Shown: one piece after another, positions 11,941 to 23,700 of the stretch
Layout: each line of letters begins with the position of its first letter
How positions within the stretch are numbered: the first letter of the stretch is position 1
Assembly: GCF_032854445.1 (NCBI RefSeq)
Contig: NC_088300.1
Coordinates: 19,325,608-19,389,607, forward strand
DNA length: 64,000 nt
Direction: 5' to 3'
Origin: Liolophura sinensis
Lineage: Eukaryota > Mollusca > Polyplacophora > Chitonida > Chitonidae
Made by a program: the position numbers and the translations under genes
The notes under the pieces: generated by a model
The model's database searches: none
What the model was told of the DNA's origin: nothing
What the model saw: only the letters and a program-made list of their open reading frames with translations

Positions 11941-12198
11941 ACTTCTAACTCAAAATTCAGAAATGCCTTACACAATGGCCGTTTTTTCATCATTTACTAC
12001 ACCTTTAGATAAGTGAAAAAATTCGGCGTATTAAGCCGAAACGTTTAACTACCCGATTAATTCGTCATATAAATCAAGGCCACAATTGTATGACATAGGG
12101 GATAGCTTAAGCTCTCCAACCTTTCTGTTGAACAACCTTAATTACTCAACTTCTAACTCAAAATTCAGAAATACCTTACACATTGGCCGTTTTTCATA
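11941..12198 (+). repeat. Hairpin block copy 2, flanked by a 48-bp direct repeat
   Basis: 11941-11988 and 12150-12197 are near-identical 48-bp repeats beginning ACTTCTAACTCAAAATTCAG. Between them, 11989-12150 is the second copy of the hairpin block at 11300-11460, including the MITE edge it carried there. The layout is either an insertion with an unusually long flanking duplication or a tandem duplication followed by partial loss. Confidence 0.8.
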
Positions 12199-12463
12199 GG
12201 AAAAGGGAAGGAAACCAGACTGCCAGGAGGAATATCAGAGCCTTTTGGCAAGTCACTTGCTAATATTCACAGGTGACATAAGGATATGTGGCATGTCAGT
12301 GGAACGTATGTGATTTCAGGTCAGATTACATGAAAGTGCTGAACACCACTTGTTTCCACCATGGTCACAATCGGTGAAGGTGATAGAATATCTGGGACTT
12401 CAAGGCTGAAGATCAAGGATATCATTGAAGAAAAAAGAGACAATGAATAAAGTTACACATTGA
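12199..12463. other. Intergenic, no feature recognised
   Basis: No exon, repeat or RNA gene is evident in this stretch. Confidence 0.4.
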
Positions 12464-12469
12464 TTTATT
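12464..12469 (-). terminator. Candidate poly(A) signal AATAAA for RTF1
   Basis: The plus strand reads TTTATT, giving AATAAA on the minus strand 2.2 kb past the RTF1 stop. I noticed no canonical hexamer closer to the stop codon, so a long 3' UTR is possible, but this is weak evidence. Confidence 0.25.
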
Positions 12470-12574
12470 GTGCTAAAACCATTCTTCAACATTCACACTG
12501 TACAAACATTCACTAACACTGACTACATACAAAATGATATAAATACAGATATCAGTAACATGTACAGATTTGTG

Positions 12575-12642
12575 TCCTGGTGGGGTGGTGGTGGTGGTAG
12601 GGTGGTGGGGTGGAGTGGGGATGGGGGGGGGGGGGGGTAATG
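12575..12642 (+). repeat. G-rich tract with G-quadruplex potential
   Basis: GGTGG and GGGGTGG runs end in about 15 consecutive G residues. Many sets of four G-runs could fold into a quadruplex on the plus strand; an RTF1 3' UTR extending this far would be C-rich here. Confidence 0.85.
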
Positions 12643-13328
12643 GAAGGGGTCCCCTCTTAAACTCAGTTTGTTAGTTAGACAAGTAAATACAGACCCCTTC
12701 TCCTCCTCGTCAATATGAATTCTCCCTCCAATCATGGGCTTGACAATGGTGTGGTGTCTGAGACTTATCAGATCCTAAGTACAGGTTTATCCCTTGACTG
12801 ACAGGTTTGCTAGAGTTTTGTTTCCGATGATAACATATTTCCTATCACGAATACTGTTACTTTTGACCTGGACAATGAGACAAACATTCTCACCCACCAT
12901 TCCAGTGCTCGGGGGCCAAATGAATAAATTAAAATTCATGAGAAAATTCAAAATAACATCCTCAATAAACAACCCTAAATCACCTTTGGTATTTAGTGTT
13001 AATAATTCTCAACAAATTGCAATTTTTCTACATCACCTGAATATTTCATTGTATATCATGAAGTCTTGGGATTGCAATAGTATGAACACCTGGACTAGCA
13101 ACATATGGCTGCACATGTGTTCAAGTCAAACTTAAAGTTGGGCTGTTTTCGTCCCAAATGGAATCAAACATTATTGTGTCTCCATCAATTCTTACTTAAG
13201 CTAACATAACTTCAGCTCTTAAGAATCTCAGTCAGCGACTGATTCAATATGCAGTTTTGAGTGTGACATTACAATATTTTGGTCAGTGTCCCTTTGTGGG
13301 GTGGGATTTCAGGTGATATACTTCGACT
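12643..13328. other. Intergenic or RTF1 3' UTR
   Basis: Unique AT-rich sequence. ORFs at 12787-13135 on both strands overlap each other and resemble no known family. Confidence 0.4.
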
Positions 13329-13563
13329 AAATCTAACCATGCTGAAATGCACTGATCTGCAGCAAAAACATGGCTGCCCATGCTAAAATGAACTGATTTG
13401 CCCCAACATGGTTGCCCATGCTGAAATGCACTGATGTGCCCCAACATGGCTGCCCATGCTGAAATGCGTTGATTTGCCCCAACATGGCTGCCCATGCTGA
13501 AATGTGTTGATTTGCCCCAACATGGCTGCCCATGCTGAAATGCACTGATTTGCCCCAACATGC
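13329..13563. repeat. 38-bp tandem array with YY1-like motifs
   Basis: Units begin CCCCAACATGGCTGCCCATG at 13401, 13439, 13477, 13515 and 13553 (the last truncated), an exact 38-bp period, with one or two more diverged units to the left. Each full unit holds AACATGGCTGCC or a one-base variant, close to the YY1 consensus AANATGGCNGCC. Long ORFs across it merely reflect the repeat. Confidence 0.9.
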
Positions 13564-14716
13564 TATAAAGCAACAATGTCAAGCTAAAGTAATGTCACAC
13601 TCAAAAGCTTCGTATTGTGAGGGTCCTCAATTATCCAAGTACTCAGAAACATTCAAACAATTAACTGTCATGATCTGTTGTGGACAGTGGAAATGAGATG
13701 TAGGTAATGTTCACGAACTGATCAGTTCATACAAAGTGGCTATTACACATACTCCATCCAAGCATGCCTGGGATGTGTATAACTTTGTGGATAATTCATA
13801 AATAGAAAACTGGATGAAAATACATTCATGTTCAGATATTCAGGGGAAATTGTACAAAGGCTGGTATTATTAACAGGGACATAACTAATACTAGGTAGTT
13901 ATGTACAAATCTGATCAACACACGGCCTTTGCAGTAGATGGCCACCATCAAGGAGAAATAACAGTATGAATTGAAAGAGAAACAATGCAAGTGAAAATTC
14001 ATGTATGTAGTATGTACAGGCATAACAAGAAATGTCTTAATTTGACACCATACCCAATCTGACAGCATGCTATTCACAAGAAAAAGTCGGGGATGTTCCA
14101 GATTATGGCGATATTTACAGAATCTGATTGGTTTGGACTTGGAAATTTGCATTCAAATTTGTCAGTTCATTTCTGTAAAGTTAATCCATTACATCATGAC
14201 TGAAATTTGTCCATATGTCGTTCATCTCATGCGTCTGTTATTGATAAACTGTTTTTCAAATGAAAGACACTGAAATTAATATAAACAAAGCTCATTTATA
14301 CTGAATATCCCCTACTTTCTTTGTAAATAGTGTACAACAGAGTGTTAGGAAGCTGCTGGTATGATGAACCCATTTGTAAGATCCCCGTTAGTACCACTGC
14401 TTTGGTTTTGAACGTGGTTTTCTGCTGGCCTTTCTAAATCCTAACACTTTGAATTCCTGGACTATAAGCCAGTCCTGGTATTTGATCTGCTGCCCATTTT
14501 CATGCTTACTGGTCACTGAAGACACTAGACCCTGTGAGCACAGGATACGTGTACCAGAGCTCGTGGATATCTCACAAGAAAGGTGTACAATACAGAAAAC
14601 AAACAGAACACTTGATTATCCACCAAACACAGACACTGTATGGAGAATCCCGTCACAGGATGATTGACGTGGGATTTCCACCGCTGACAATGCCAAGTCT
14701 GCATACTGGTCAGGTC
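13564..14716. other. Sequence 3' of RTF1, no separate gene
   Basis: Probably RTF1 3' UTR plus intergenic DNA. Nothing else is recognisable. Confidence 0.4.
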
Positions 14717-17700
14717 TCATATCAAGCCTCTCCTCTTCTTGTAATCTGCCAGGTTTAGAGATCTCTTGGGTGCTCCATCACGCCCACCCTGGTTTGGTCG
14801 ATTAACGACCATGGAACCAGCTAAAACAAGCAAACCAAACGCCAGGCATTAGTGCCTAAGATTTATCTGAGCGTTAAACTTCACTGATAACTTCACTTTC
14901 AGACTACAGAATTCTATTAAAGCAATGTTTAAAAAAAAAAAACAGCAGAGATTAAAAACAACATTTTACACACAGATTTTACCAACATTTACATCTTCAT
15001 TGGACTATCAGATAATTGTAATTTGTCACTTGAATTATTTGTAAGAAAAAGAGCACCATATTTTTACAGATTTTGTACCTTCAATGGGGATAAACTGTAC
15101 AGGTTATTCACTTGCGTGCTGCTATCAGTAACCAAAAAAGTTGTCACATTAGAACCTCTCGTGTGTTCATTTGAGTTACCTTCCCTATATATTTATTTAA
15201 TGCCCTTATCAGTTAAGACACAATGTCCACTGAAAACTAACGCTTAAGGTAGAGAGAAGAGAAGACAAACATATTGCTTCCACAACTACTTACAACTGGC
15301 TGGGACGTCTAAATCAATTTTAATATCGAAATCATGGACTGCAAACAGATCAGCTGATCTTTCCCCTGAAGCGTGTCCCCCAGAGTTGGCATCCTTGTGA
15401 GGGTCAGAATCTGTTGTGTCCATCTGCTCAGTTCAAAACAGGGACAATTATTACTTCACTTTACACTGAAGCACACATACAAGTCAATTTAGTGGATGGA
15501 TGTAAGTCTACATGGATTATGAAAATCTCTGCGTTATGTTCAAAATGAAATTACCAATAAAAAAGTAATAAATTAAGCAAAACTTACCGGAACAATCCCT
15601 CCTGATGTAACAGTCGATTCCATTGTCTTTAAAAAGGAGTGAAAGCAGAAGAACATTTTAACTCTTAACAAGAGCCAACTATCAGTATTGTGGGAAGCAG
15701 ATTCATTGGGAATTTGTACTGATCAGAATCAACGGTTCCCTGACATAAACCTTGTAAGAAATCAAATGGCAAATTTAATTTTCACTCACTCAATTTCTAA
15801 AGCATAGTTGTGTCAAGTTACTATATAATAATAAACATGTCCATTTTGTTTTCTTCAAAAGTTTAAATGTAGGTAACTTGAATATTTCTAAATTTGACAG
15901 CTTTCTACATAAAGCACAGCACACATTTACATACACTTAATATGAACAAGTACGTTTTGAATAAAAGCAGGTACATGTAAGTCCTATATGTACACTTTTT
16001 TGTAGGCAGTTTCATATTTAGCAAACTTTGCCATCATGATAGCAGAACGCTTTGAAGCCTGGCTAAAAAACAAGGCGATGCAATTTTCCAGTACAGGGAA
16101 ATGATAGGCACTTTTTATATTAAAAAAAAAACCAAGTACTTGCATCACAGCTTGACGTCACAGTCAACGGAATCTTGTATATTCTTCACAGCCCCTCTGC
16201 ACTGACATCCTGATGATCGCGTGGTTATGTTTATTAGACAGCCTTTTGGGCATCACAAGTATAGTCTTTGGTGTGTCAAGGTCACACACAACATTTACAC
16301 AAGACAGAACATTCACCTGCAGAGCCCTAATCAGGTACCTGAACACACATTTACCTATGAAGTGACAGTCCACTTTCTGGAAGTCACAATATATGCCTAT
16401 AGGGTATATGCTGATTCGACAGAACAACACAAAAAATTTACCTGCAAAGCTTCTCTTTTGCGCTTAGCTTCTTGTTCTAATTTGAAACTCAGTTCAGCAT
16501 CCTGAGCTTCCCTTGTCTGTCAAATGGAAAGAACAAATTTATACCTTATGATCAATCAAGAAAGGCAAAAAAACACATCATTCACATTCAGTGCATACAA
16601 AACAAGCCAGTCTCCTACCTGTGAAAGAAAATGTCTTTCAAGGCACCATCTATTATTTATTTTATTTATCTATTTCCTAAGATATTAAAGCTAAAGTACA
16701 TATCAGACCTTACAGAAGCTACGTGTAATTCATCAACTCATTCAAAACATAAATCCATTATGATACTTGGCATTAAAACAATAACTTCCATGGTAAACAA
16801 ATTTTAAAAGGCTTCCAAAGCCTTCAAATTTTCAAGGACCAGTAGGAACTTATGTTACTTTGGTGACTAGCGTTGGCCGACACGCCCTCCGTGTGAACGG
16901 ATCCGCCTTTGCATTCTTTGCTTCAGCCACTTCAACTTTGCAGGCATTCTCAGCGTCTATGATGTTACGTAGCCTGTTCCTTTGGTTGATGTAGCTGATA
17001 GAGTTGATATTGCTGGTCCTTCGTCGATCCAGCTCTGTAGCTCTCTCCTCTAACTGTTCCAACTCTTCCAGCTTCTGTTTCAGCTTATCCTCGTCGCCTT
17101 CTACCTCTGCCATTTCCTGATCAAAAACAATGAATTAGTGAGTTAACTATGTGAACTTATCCTCATTTCTCTCCATATGCTACATGTCCTCATCAATAAA
17201 ATACACGTACTGTTCGATGAGCTTTATCTCATTTTGCCTCATAAGTTTGTCCTAATTTCCCTTCATCTCAACCAATCTCTGATAAATGACATGGTTAGAA
17301 AGGAACTTGTCATAATTTCCCTTCATCTCAACCAATCTCTGATAAATGACATGGTTAGAAAGGAACTTGTCCTAATTTCCCTTCATCCCAACCAATCTCT
17401 GATAAATGACATGGTTAGAAAGGAACTTGTCATAATTTCCCTTCATCTCAGCCAATCTCTGATAAATGACATGGTTAGAAAGGAACTTGTCCTAATTTCC
17501 CTTCATCCCAACCGATCTCTGATAAATGACATGGTTAGAAAGGAACTTGTCCTAATTTCCCTTCATCCCAACCGATCTCTGATAAATGACATGGTTAGAA
17601 AGGAACTTGTCCTAATTTCCCTTCATCTTTAACAATACCTGATGTATAAAATGACATAAGATGTGAACGTCCTCACTTCTCACGCAGATTCAAACTTACC

Positions 17701-20700
17701 TTCTCTTTAAGTAGCCTTGTTTTAACCATGGCATAATTGTGTGGATTTTTCTTAAATTTCTGTTTTTCTGCGACTATCTGAAAGAGTGAAAAGTACATAT
17801 TTATGACCTACATTTTCTTTTATGTAATATTTATTTATTTGATTGGTTTTTTGCGCCGTACTCAAGAATATTTCACTTACGCGACTGCAGCCAGCATTAT
17901 GGTAGGAGGAAACCAGGTCAACCCTAGGGGAAACACTCGACCATCCGCAGGTTGCTGGCAGACCTTCCCACCTATGTTTTATGTACTAAAGCCATCTGAA
18001 ATCAGCCCAGTTGATCAGCATTCATCATGCACTGTGAATTAAATTTTTACCATTTTATCCGAGCCAGATAAACCCCAACATTATAGGATTATCTTTTCAC
18101 CATTTCTTATACTTTCTTATCTATGATACATGAAATCTGGCAAAGGGAATGGGAGATGCCGAAGGCCAAAGATTTAACATCTTGAAATTCTTGACGAGCA
18201 AAAGACTGGGGGTTCGCTTATCTATGTAGAACACAGCAGATGGGTGTACAACTTACTGACTCAATGTCCTTTTCGTTGAAGCTATAGGTCTGAGCCTGTT
18301 GAATGTCCTTTAGTTTCTTGTCCACCTCATCCAAGGTAGGTAACTCATTACCTCCTAACATCATCACCTCCTTCCACTTCTGAAACTCAGTGTCTGTGAA
18401 GTCCTGATTTGACACAAACTCTAACCTGTACACTCGCTCTGCATTGCCGTGCCTGAGGTGAAACACAAGAGATGGGAATAGAGGGTAAGGATGGATCACT
18501 TGACACTCAGATACAAAAGGACAGGCCTTCACGCTAATTACTGGATTTAATCCGTCAATTCGACAACAACTATAGGGGAGAACAAAATTGTTTGACTTGC
18601 TTAATATCACACTCAAGAATTTTTATCTGAAAAGTATCAAAATTTTGGTGAACCAATACATCAAACTGTATGAACCTAGGCCCCAGTAATGAAAGTTTGT
18701 ATTTTCTGATTGTTTTACCTTAAATAGGGAGATTGAAAGCATCATCAGAGGGCAAGAGTTTATAATGTTTAAAGGTATCGTGCATGTTTGATCTGTTTAA
18801 AATGTATTCTGTACATTAGTATCATGTAACTTATGATGAAAAAGGATTGAACTAATCAAACGACACTATTCAACTGCGGTATATCAAGGCAACTTTACCT
18901 TAATTTTAGCCCTTTGTTTGTCCTTGTGCTTCCCAGTTGATATATTTTGGCCGTTTCTAAAACATCTATTATTTCTGCTACCTGAAGTGTAAATTGAGAA
19001 ATAAACAGACCATTGTTACTTCAATATAAAACATCACTAATTTAAATGTTGGCTCACCTTCAGAACCATGTAAAGCTACATCAGGAAGTACGCAAGGCAA
19101 GTACTAGAATATGCTTAATTCAAAATTTGTTTTCTTCTATATTTATTTTACTAAGTTGTTGCAATTACACATTCAGATCATTTACAAGTACACATACTGT
19201 AGACTACAGTGAGTAATGTTTTCACTGTACATGTGTGTTGTTGTTGACAGTGATATCCATGCACGGGATTCTGCAAACTCAGTACTGCTCTTAATCAGAC
19301 TTGTCAAGTAAACATAACACAGAACTGATCAAAGTTTCTCAAAATTGTAACACTAGCCATTACCCCCATATTCAGCCTACTATCACACTAGTCAGAATAA
19401 CATTGTCTGAGGCTGCTACTAAACATAAGTAAAGAAATACATGTACAGATATTCCTGCGGGAAATAAGGAAGCTAAGCAGCAAAACATGTCTCACACATG
19501 TGTTTGCATGGGTGATGTTTTTTAAACACAGGTTTGCGTAACTTGATCTTTCTGACTTCTTTTTGAATACTAGAAACATAACCAATGAAATTTGTGTGAT
19601 AGGGGAATCTTACACCTTAACTATGCATTCAGCTTAATTCCATGTTGTATACACAATTTACCCTACAATTTAAGCAGTAACATTTAAAATAATATTCAAC
19701 ACTGTCAAAAACCTCAGAGAAATTAAAGTAAAACAAGACCCTTAGCCACACTTTTAATGCTGTAAACCACAAATAATGAGAGAACAATTTTGTACCGACT
19801 ACGCACCCGATATACTGGCCTTCCATCATGATTACCAATCCCTATTCTCACATAACAGCCCATGACTGTGGGTTTGAAGAAGGGCATATGACACCATCTG
19901 AAACATAGATTACATGATGCAATTTGGCTGAAACCTTTCTGGAATGATTGAGCTGAACTGCTATTGGATGAATTTTATAGAATATGCTGGTATTTAACAA
20001 TCTGAAAATTCTTTAATGCATGGACTGCAGGCCACCCATATCTCGAGAGCCATGTGGTCCTGATTCTGATATAATGCTTACATAGAACTTTCCCCCTGTT
20101 CAATTCCGAGGCACGCGTGTTACATTCATCCTGGATACACATAAAGTAAGGACATTCTGAAAGCTAAAATATTCACGCAACAATCGCTAGTTTACATCAC
20201 GATTCTCCTGTAAATCTTAGCCGAAGTTAAAAGTAGGTTCATATTTAGCAGGTCACCGCTCATGTTTTTAAAATCTGGGTCAGCGAGGCAAGCATGCGCA
20301 ACAGCAGCCAAGGATAATCCCTCCTTTGTTTTTACTGCAAACCTAATTTGACATTTTGCACAAACTGCGGGGTCCGTCATTCTGCTCCATAGCCTTCAGT
20401 CAATTGTTAATTCGCACCTCTGCAGTAACATGATTTTCGGTTTTTCATGATGTCGTCACAACAACTGAGCGTAAGTCACCACTGTGCATCACCTTGGACT
20501 TACCGGTCGTAAAGGCTACAGAATGTCAGAGTTGGCAGGGGAACGGAGAATGTCTTGGTGAACATAATTCACTGGAGTTTTGCCTGGATTTTTGTTGCGT
20601 AGAGTTTCTCTGCACTTGGCTGTTCTTAAGTACCAATATTTTAACCAGGAGGACTCCCCAGCTGTGATCTACGCCTAACTCCATATTAAAAGATTGCAGC

Positions 20701-23700
20701 CTTTAGCAACGCACTGATGTATTTTGTATGTGACATGCCAGCTTGCGCACCACATTTGTGGTAGGTAACAAAATCTTAAGCAAAGATAAGCCTTCATTTA
20801 TGGTCACAGAAGTGCAGTTAACCACTTCTCCGGAAAGCTTTGCAAACAATGGTCATATCCCAGGCCGGCCTTTAAACCTGCACCTGATATGCCTTATGGC
20901 TGAAGTCTAGTCAAGCAATCAACCACAAAACAGGAACACTGTATAACGACCAAGGCAATAAACAACATTTTTCATTAAATTTGTCCTCACAAGGATGACA
21001 GGTCAAGGCATAAACACACATCTATCTTTATGGCCTATCACACGCATGCTGACAGCAATGGGGTATTAAAGCTTACCTTTCCAGTTTGTGCCGAGATAAG
21101 CGTATTTTACTTAGTTCTTCCTTCTGAGTAATAAACTGTGGTCTTCTTGGACGAGATTCTCTTGGTGAGCTGAAGTACATGTAGTATCAAAGAATCAGAA
21201 ATCAACCATGAAGTTCAGTAAAATATGTATATCCAATCTTATGAAACACTGGCCCATGAAGTTGTACTAAAATCATCTAAATATAAGTCTTTTAGAGGCC
21301 CAGATATCGCCACTACATGACAAGCCTTCTATGACTGTAGGACCAGCTGCCACCCACACAGAGTGTAATTTACACTTTCTGCTTAATTACTAATATCAGT
21401 TTCACTGAAATCAGACTTTTTGCTGTAGGATTCAGTTAACACCTACTCTAAACCTGTCAATCAAACCCAGTTCTTGCCTACATATTTTTGAAAGTGAAGT
21501 CAGCTCTTTATATGCTCTTGTGAGTTGGAAGACAATTTTGACAAACTATATTTTGACCTCTAAATAAGGAGATAATAAGACCCACGGCAAACAGGTGTTG
21601 CTGCTGATCTAGTTATAATAAATGACCTAAAGTTTCGCATGTTTTGAGTTACTGTCATTTACTTTCGCACAATCTGTGTTGGCAGCAAGAAGACAGAAGA
21701 GAATGATCAGCAACCACCCCCCGCCCCCACCGTTTTCACTCAGAAATATTTATCATCAGCTTCCCGTGCCCAGTATGTCAGGCGACACATTTTGTTTCTT
21801 TACAGTCGGAACTGTCATCCTAATGCAGAAGAGGTCCCTATACCACGTTTTCAAAACGAGAACCTCCCATTAAACACACAAAACATACTCCACATGATGT
21901 TTCTGAAAACTACCATGACTTACTTTTACCTCTTTTCGGTAGCATTTGCTGTTATTATCACATTAGAAGTTCGCACAACACCATCATTGGCTTTATATCA
22001 AAATAAAATGCATGTTTTATGATTTCCTATCTACAGTTTTGAATAGACATGATTTATGTGTCACCAGCAACAAATCAGATTATTGTTTTGCCTTTCACTA
22101 GCAAAAAATCACGTGATCAATAAGTCGACATGGAGATAAAATCAGTCTTTACATTTAAAATTTCATCCGAGAGGACTCAATTAATTATTAAGCAAATTAA
22201 GTATTCATGTTTATGAAATATGGGCAAGCTTAACAAATTACGCCAGAATGAACGACAAATGTTTAGCTGCCGCAGTGCAAATGCACATGTGTAGATGTCG
22301 CTTTAATTGCAGTTTGACATCTTCATCTCGTCCACTGGTAGGCCTAGTTTGCAAGTATTGATTTGCGGTATGCTAAATTCTGCTACAGCTTTGTATACAG
22401 AGAGCCCTGCAGATTAAAAATGGACATTTGACATGACACTCCACATGCGTAAAGGTTGTGGGTAGTCACGCTTGATCTCCACAGAGTATTCTCCCAAATT
22501 CCCATTTATCACAAAATAATGATAATAAAACAATCAACCAGTTGCAAAGTGCATGTACTAAAATCATTACAATATAACTGAGGAAAACTGCTCAGTGAAG
22601 CGTGAGCTTGTTTATTACATTTTTGAGCTGTCAGTATAATCCCTTGACCACCCCGGATGCTCTTCCTCGGTGCCCAGTCAGTAACAACCATAATCACCGC
22701 AATGAATCCTGGGATACAATTTCGAAGTCCCAAGGCGAAACTTTAGGTCATTTACGGTAGCCATATGTTAATAAAAGAGTAGCTTCTAGATCTGACTTCA
22801 GTCACATCATGGCTAACATCAGCTATGAAGCACACAATAAAAAAAAACTCATGCAATATGCTAAATGACAGGATAATTTGCTGACCATGACTAAATAATC
22901 TAAACATTACCTCATTCCCTATGTATTTCTGCTCATACAGATCTATAGTGCACAACACTGAATGTCTATAAAAAATTTTGAAATTATTTACATTTGTTTT
23001 ACCAAGACATCAAGCCCGCAGAAAGAGAATACAACTCGTACTTACTCATCTCCATCAGACTCAGAGCCTGATGAAGACTGATCACTTCCATCAGTGTCTG
23101 AGTCTTGTTTGCTCTCACGGTCATACTCCTTCTTTGACTCCTCCTTGTCACTTTTGTCATCATTTTCATTCTCGTCATCATCATCGTCATCAGAGTAAAT
23201 GTCTGAAGCATTCAGGGGCTTCTTTTTGTCTTGTTGCTCTTTCTGCTGGATTTCTACAATATACAAGGACATGTGCTCTACTACAAAGCTAGATTTTTAT
23301 AGTTTTACATCAAATATCAGTAATATTTTTATGAATGGCAGACGAACTTGTGAAGATTGTACAGACATGATGTCACTGAATGATGTAATGGAAACATACA
23401 CACGAGTCATAAAAATGGTAACACACATGAATTCTTACCTTTCTTGATTTTCTCCTCCCTTTTGGCTTTCAGATCTTTTAAAGCAGACATTTTGCTGTCT
23501 TTTTTGTCTTCCATTTGTTTCCGTCTTTCCTTGCTTCTCTGCATCACAGTTTTGTGGTTTATATCATGCACCTTTCCTTTCTTTTTTTGTTCTTTCTTCT
23601 TCGCTTGGCGTAATTTCTTTTCGATTTCAAATCTACAAAATTGACAATGCATTTTTTTAGTATTTTTGGGCTACAGCCTTTGTGTTGCTTCAACATTATG

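Noticed and set aside
13283-13582. 99-codon minus-strand ORF rich in SAFQHGQPCWG
   Set aside because: Produced by the 38-bp tandem repeat; no homology outside it.
17177-17632. 151-codon plus-strand ORF
   Set aside because: It is the reading of the 60-bp tandem repeat; the unit is a multiple of three so any stop-free frame persists. It lies in an RTF1 intron without splice or start context.
20192-20380. 62-codon minus ORF ([20 protein letters not shown])
   Set aside because: Looks protein-like, but it is in RTF1 intron 7, the known RTF1 exons join in phase without it, and no family is recognised.
22978-23292. Plus-strand ORF of 104 codons (His-rich)
   Set aside because: Antisense shadow of the acidic Asp/Ser-rich RTF1 exon 6.
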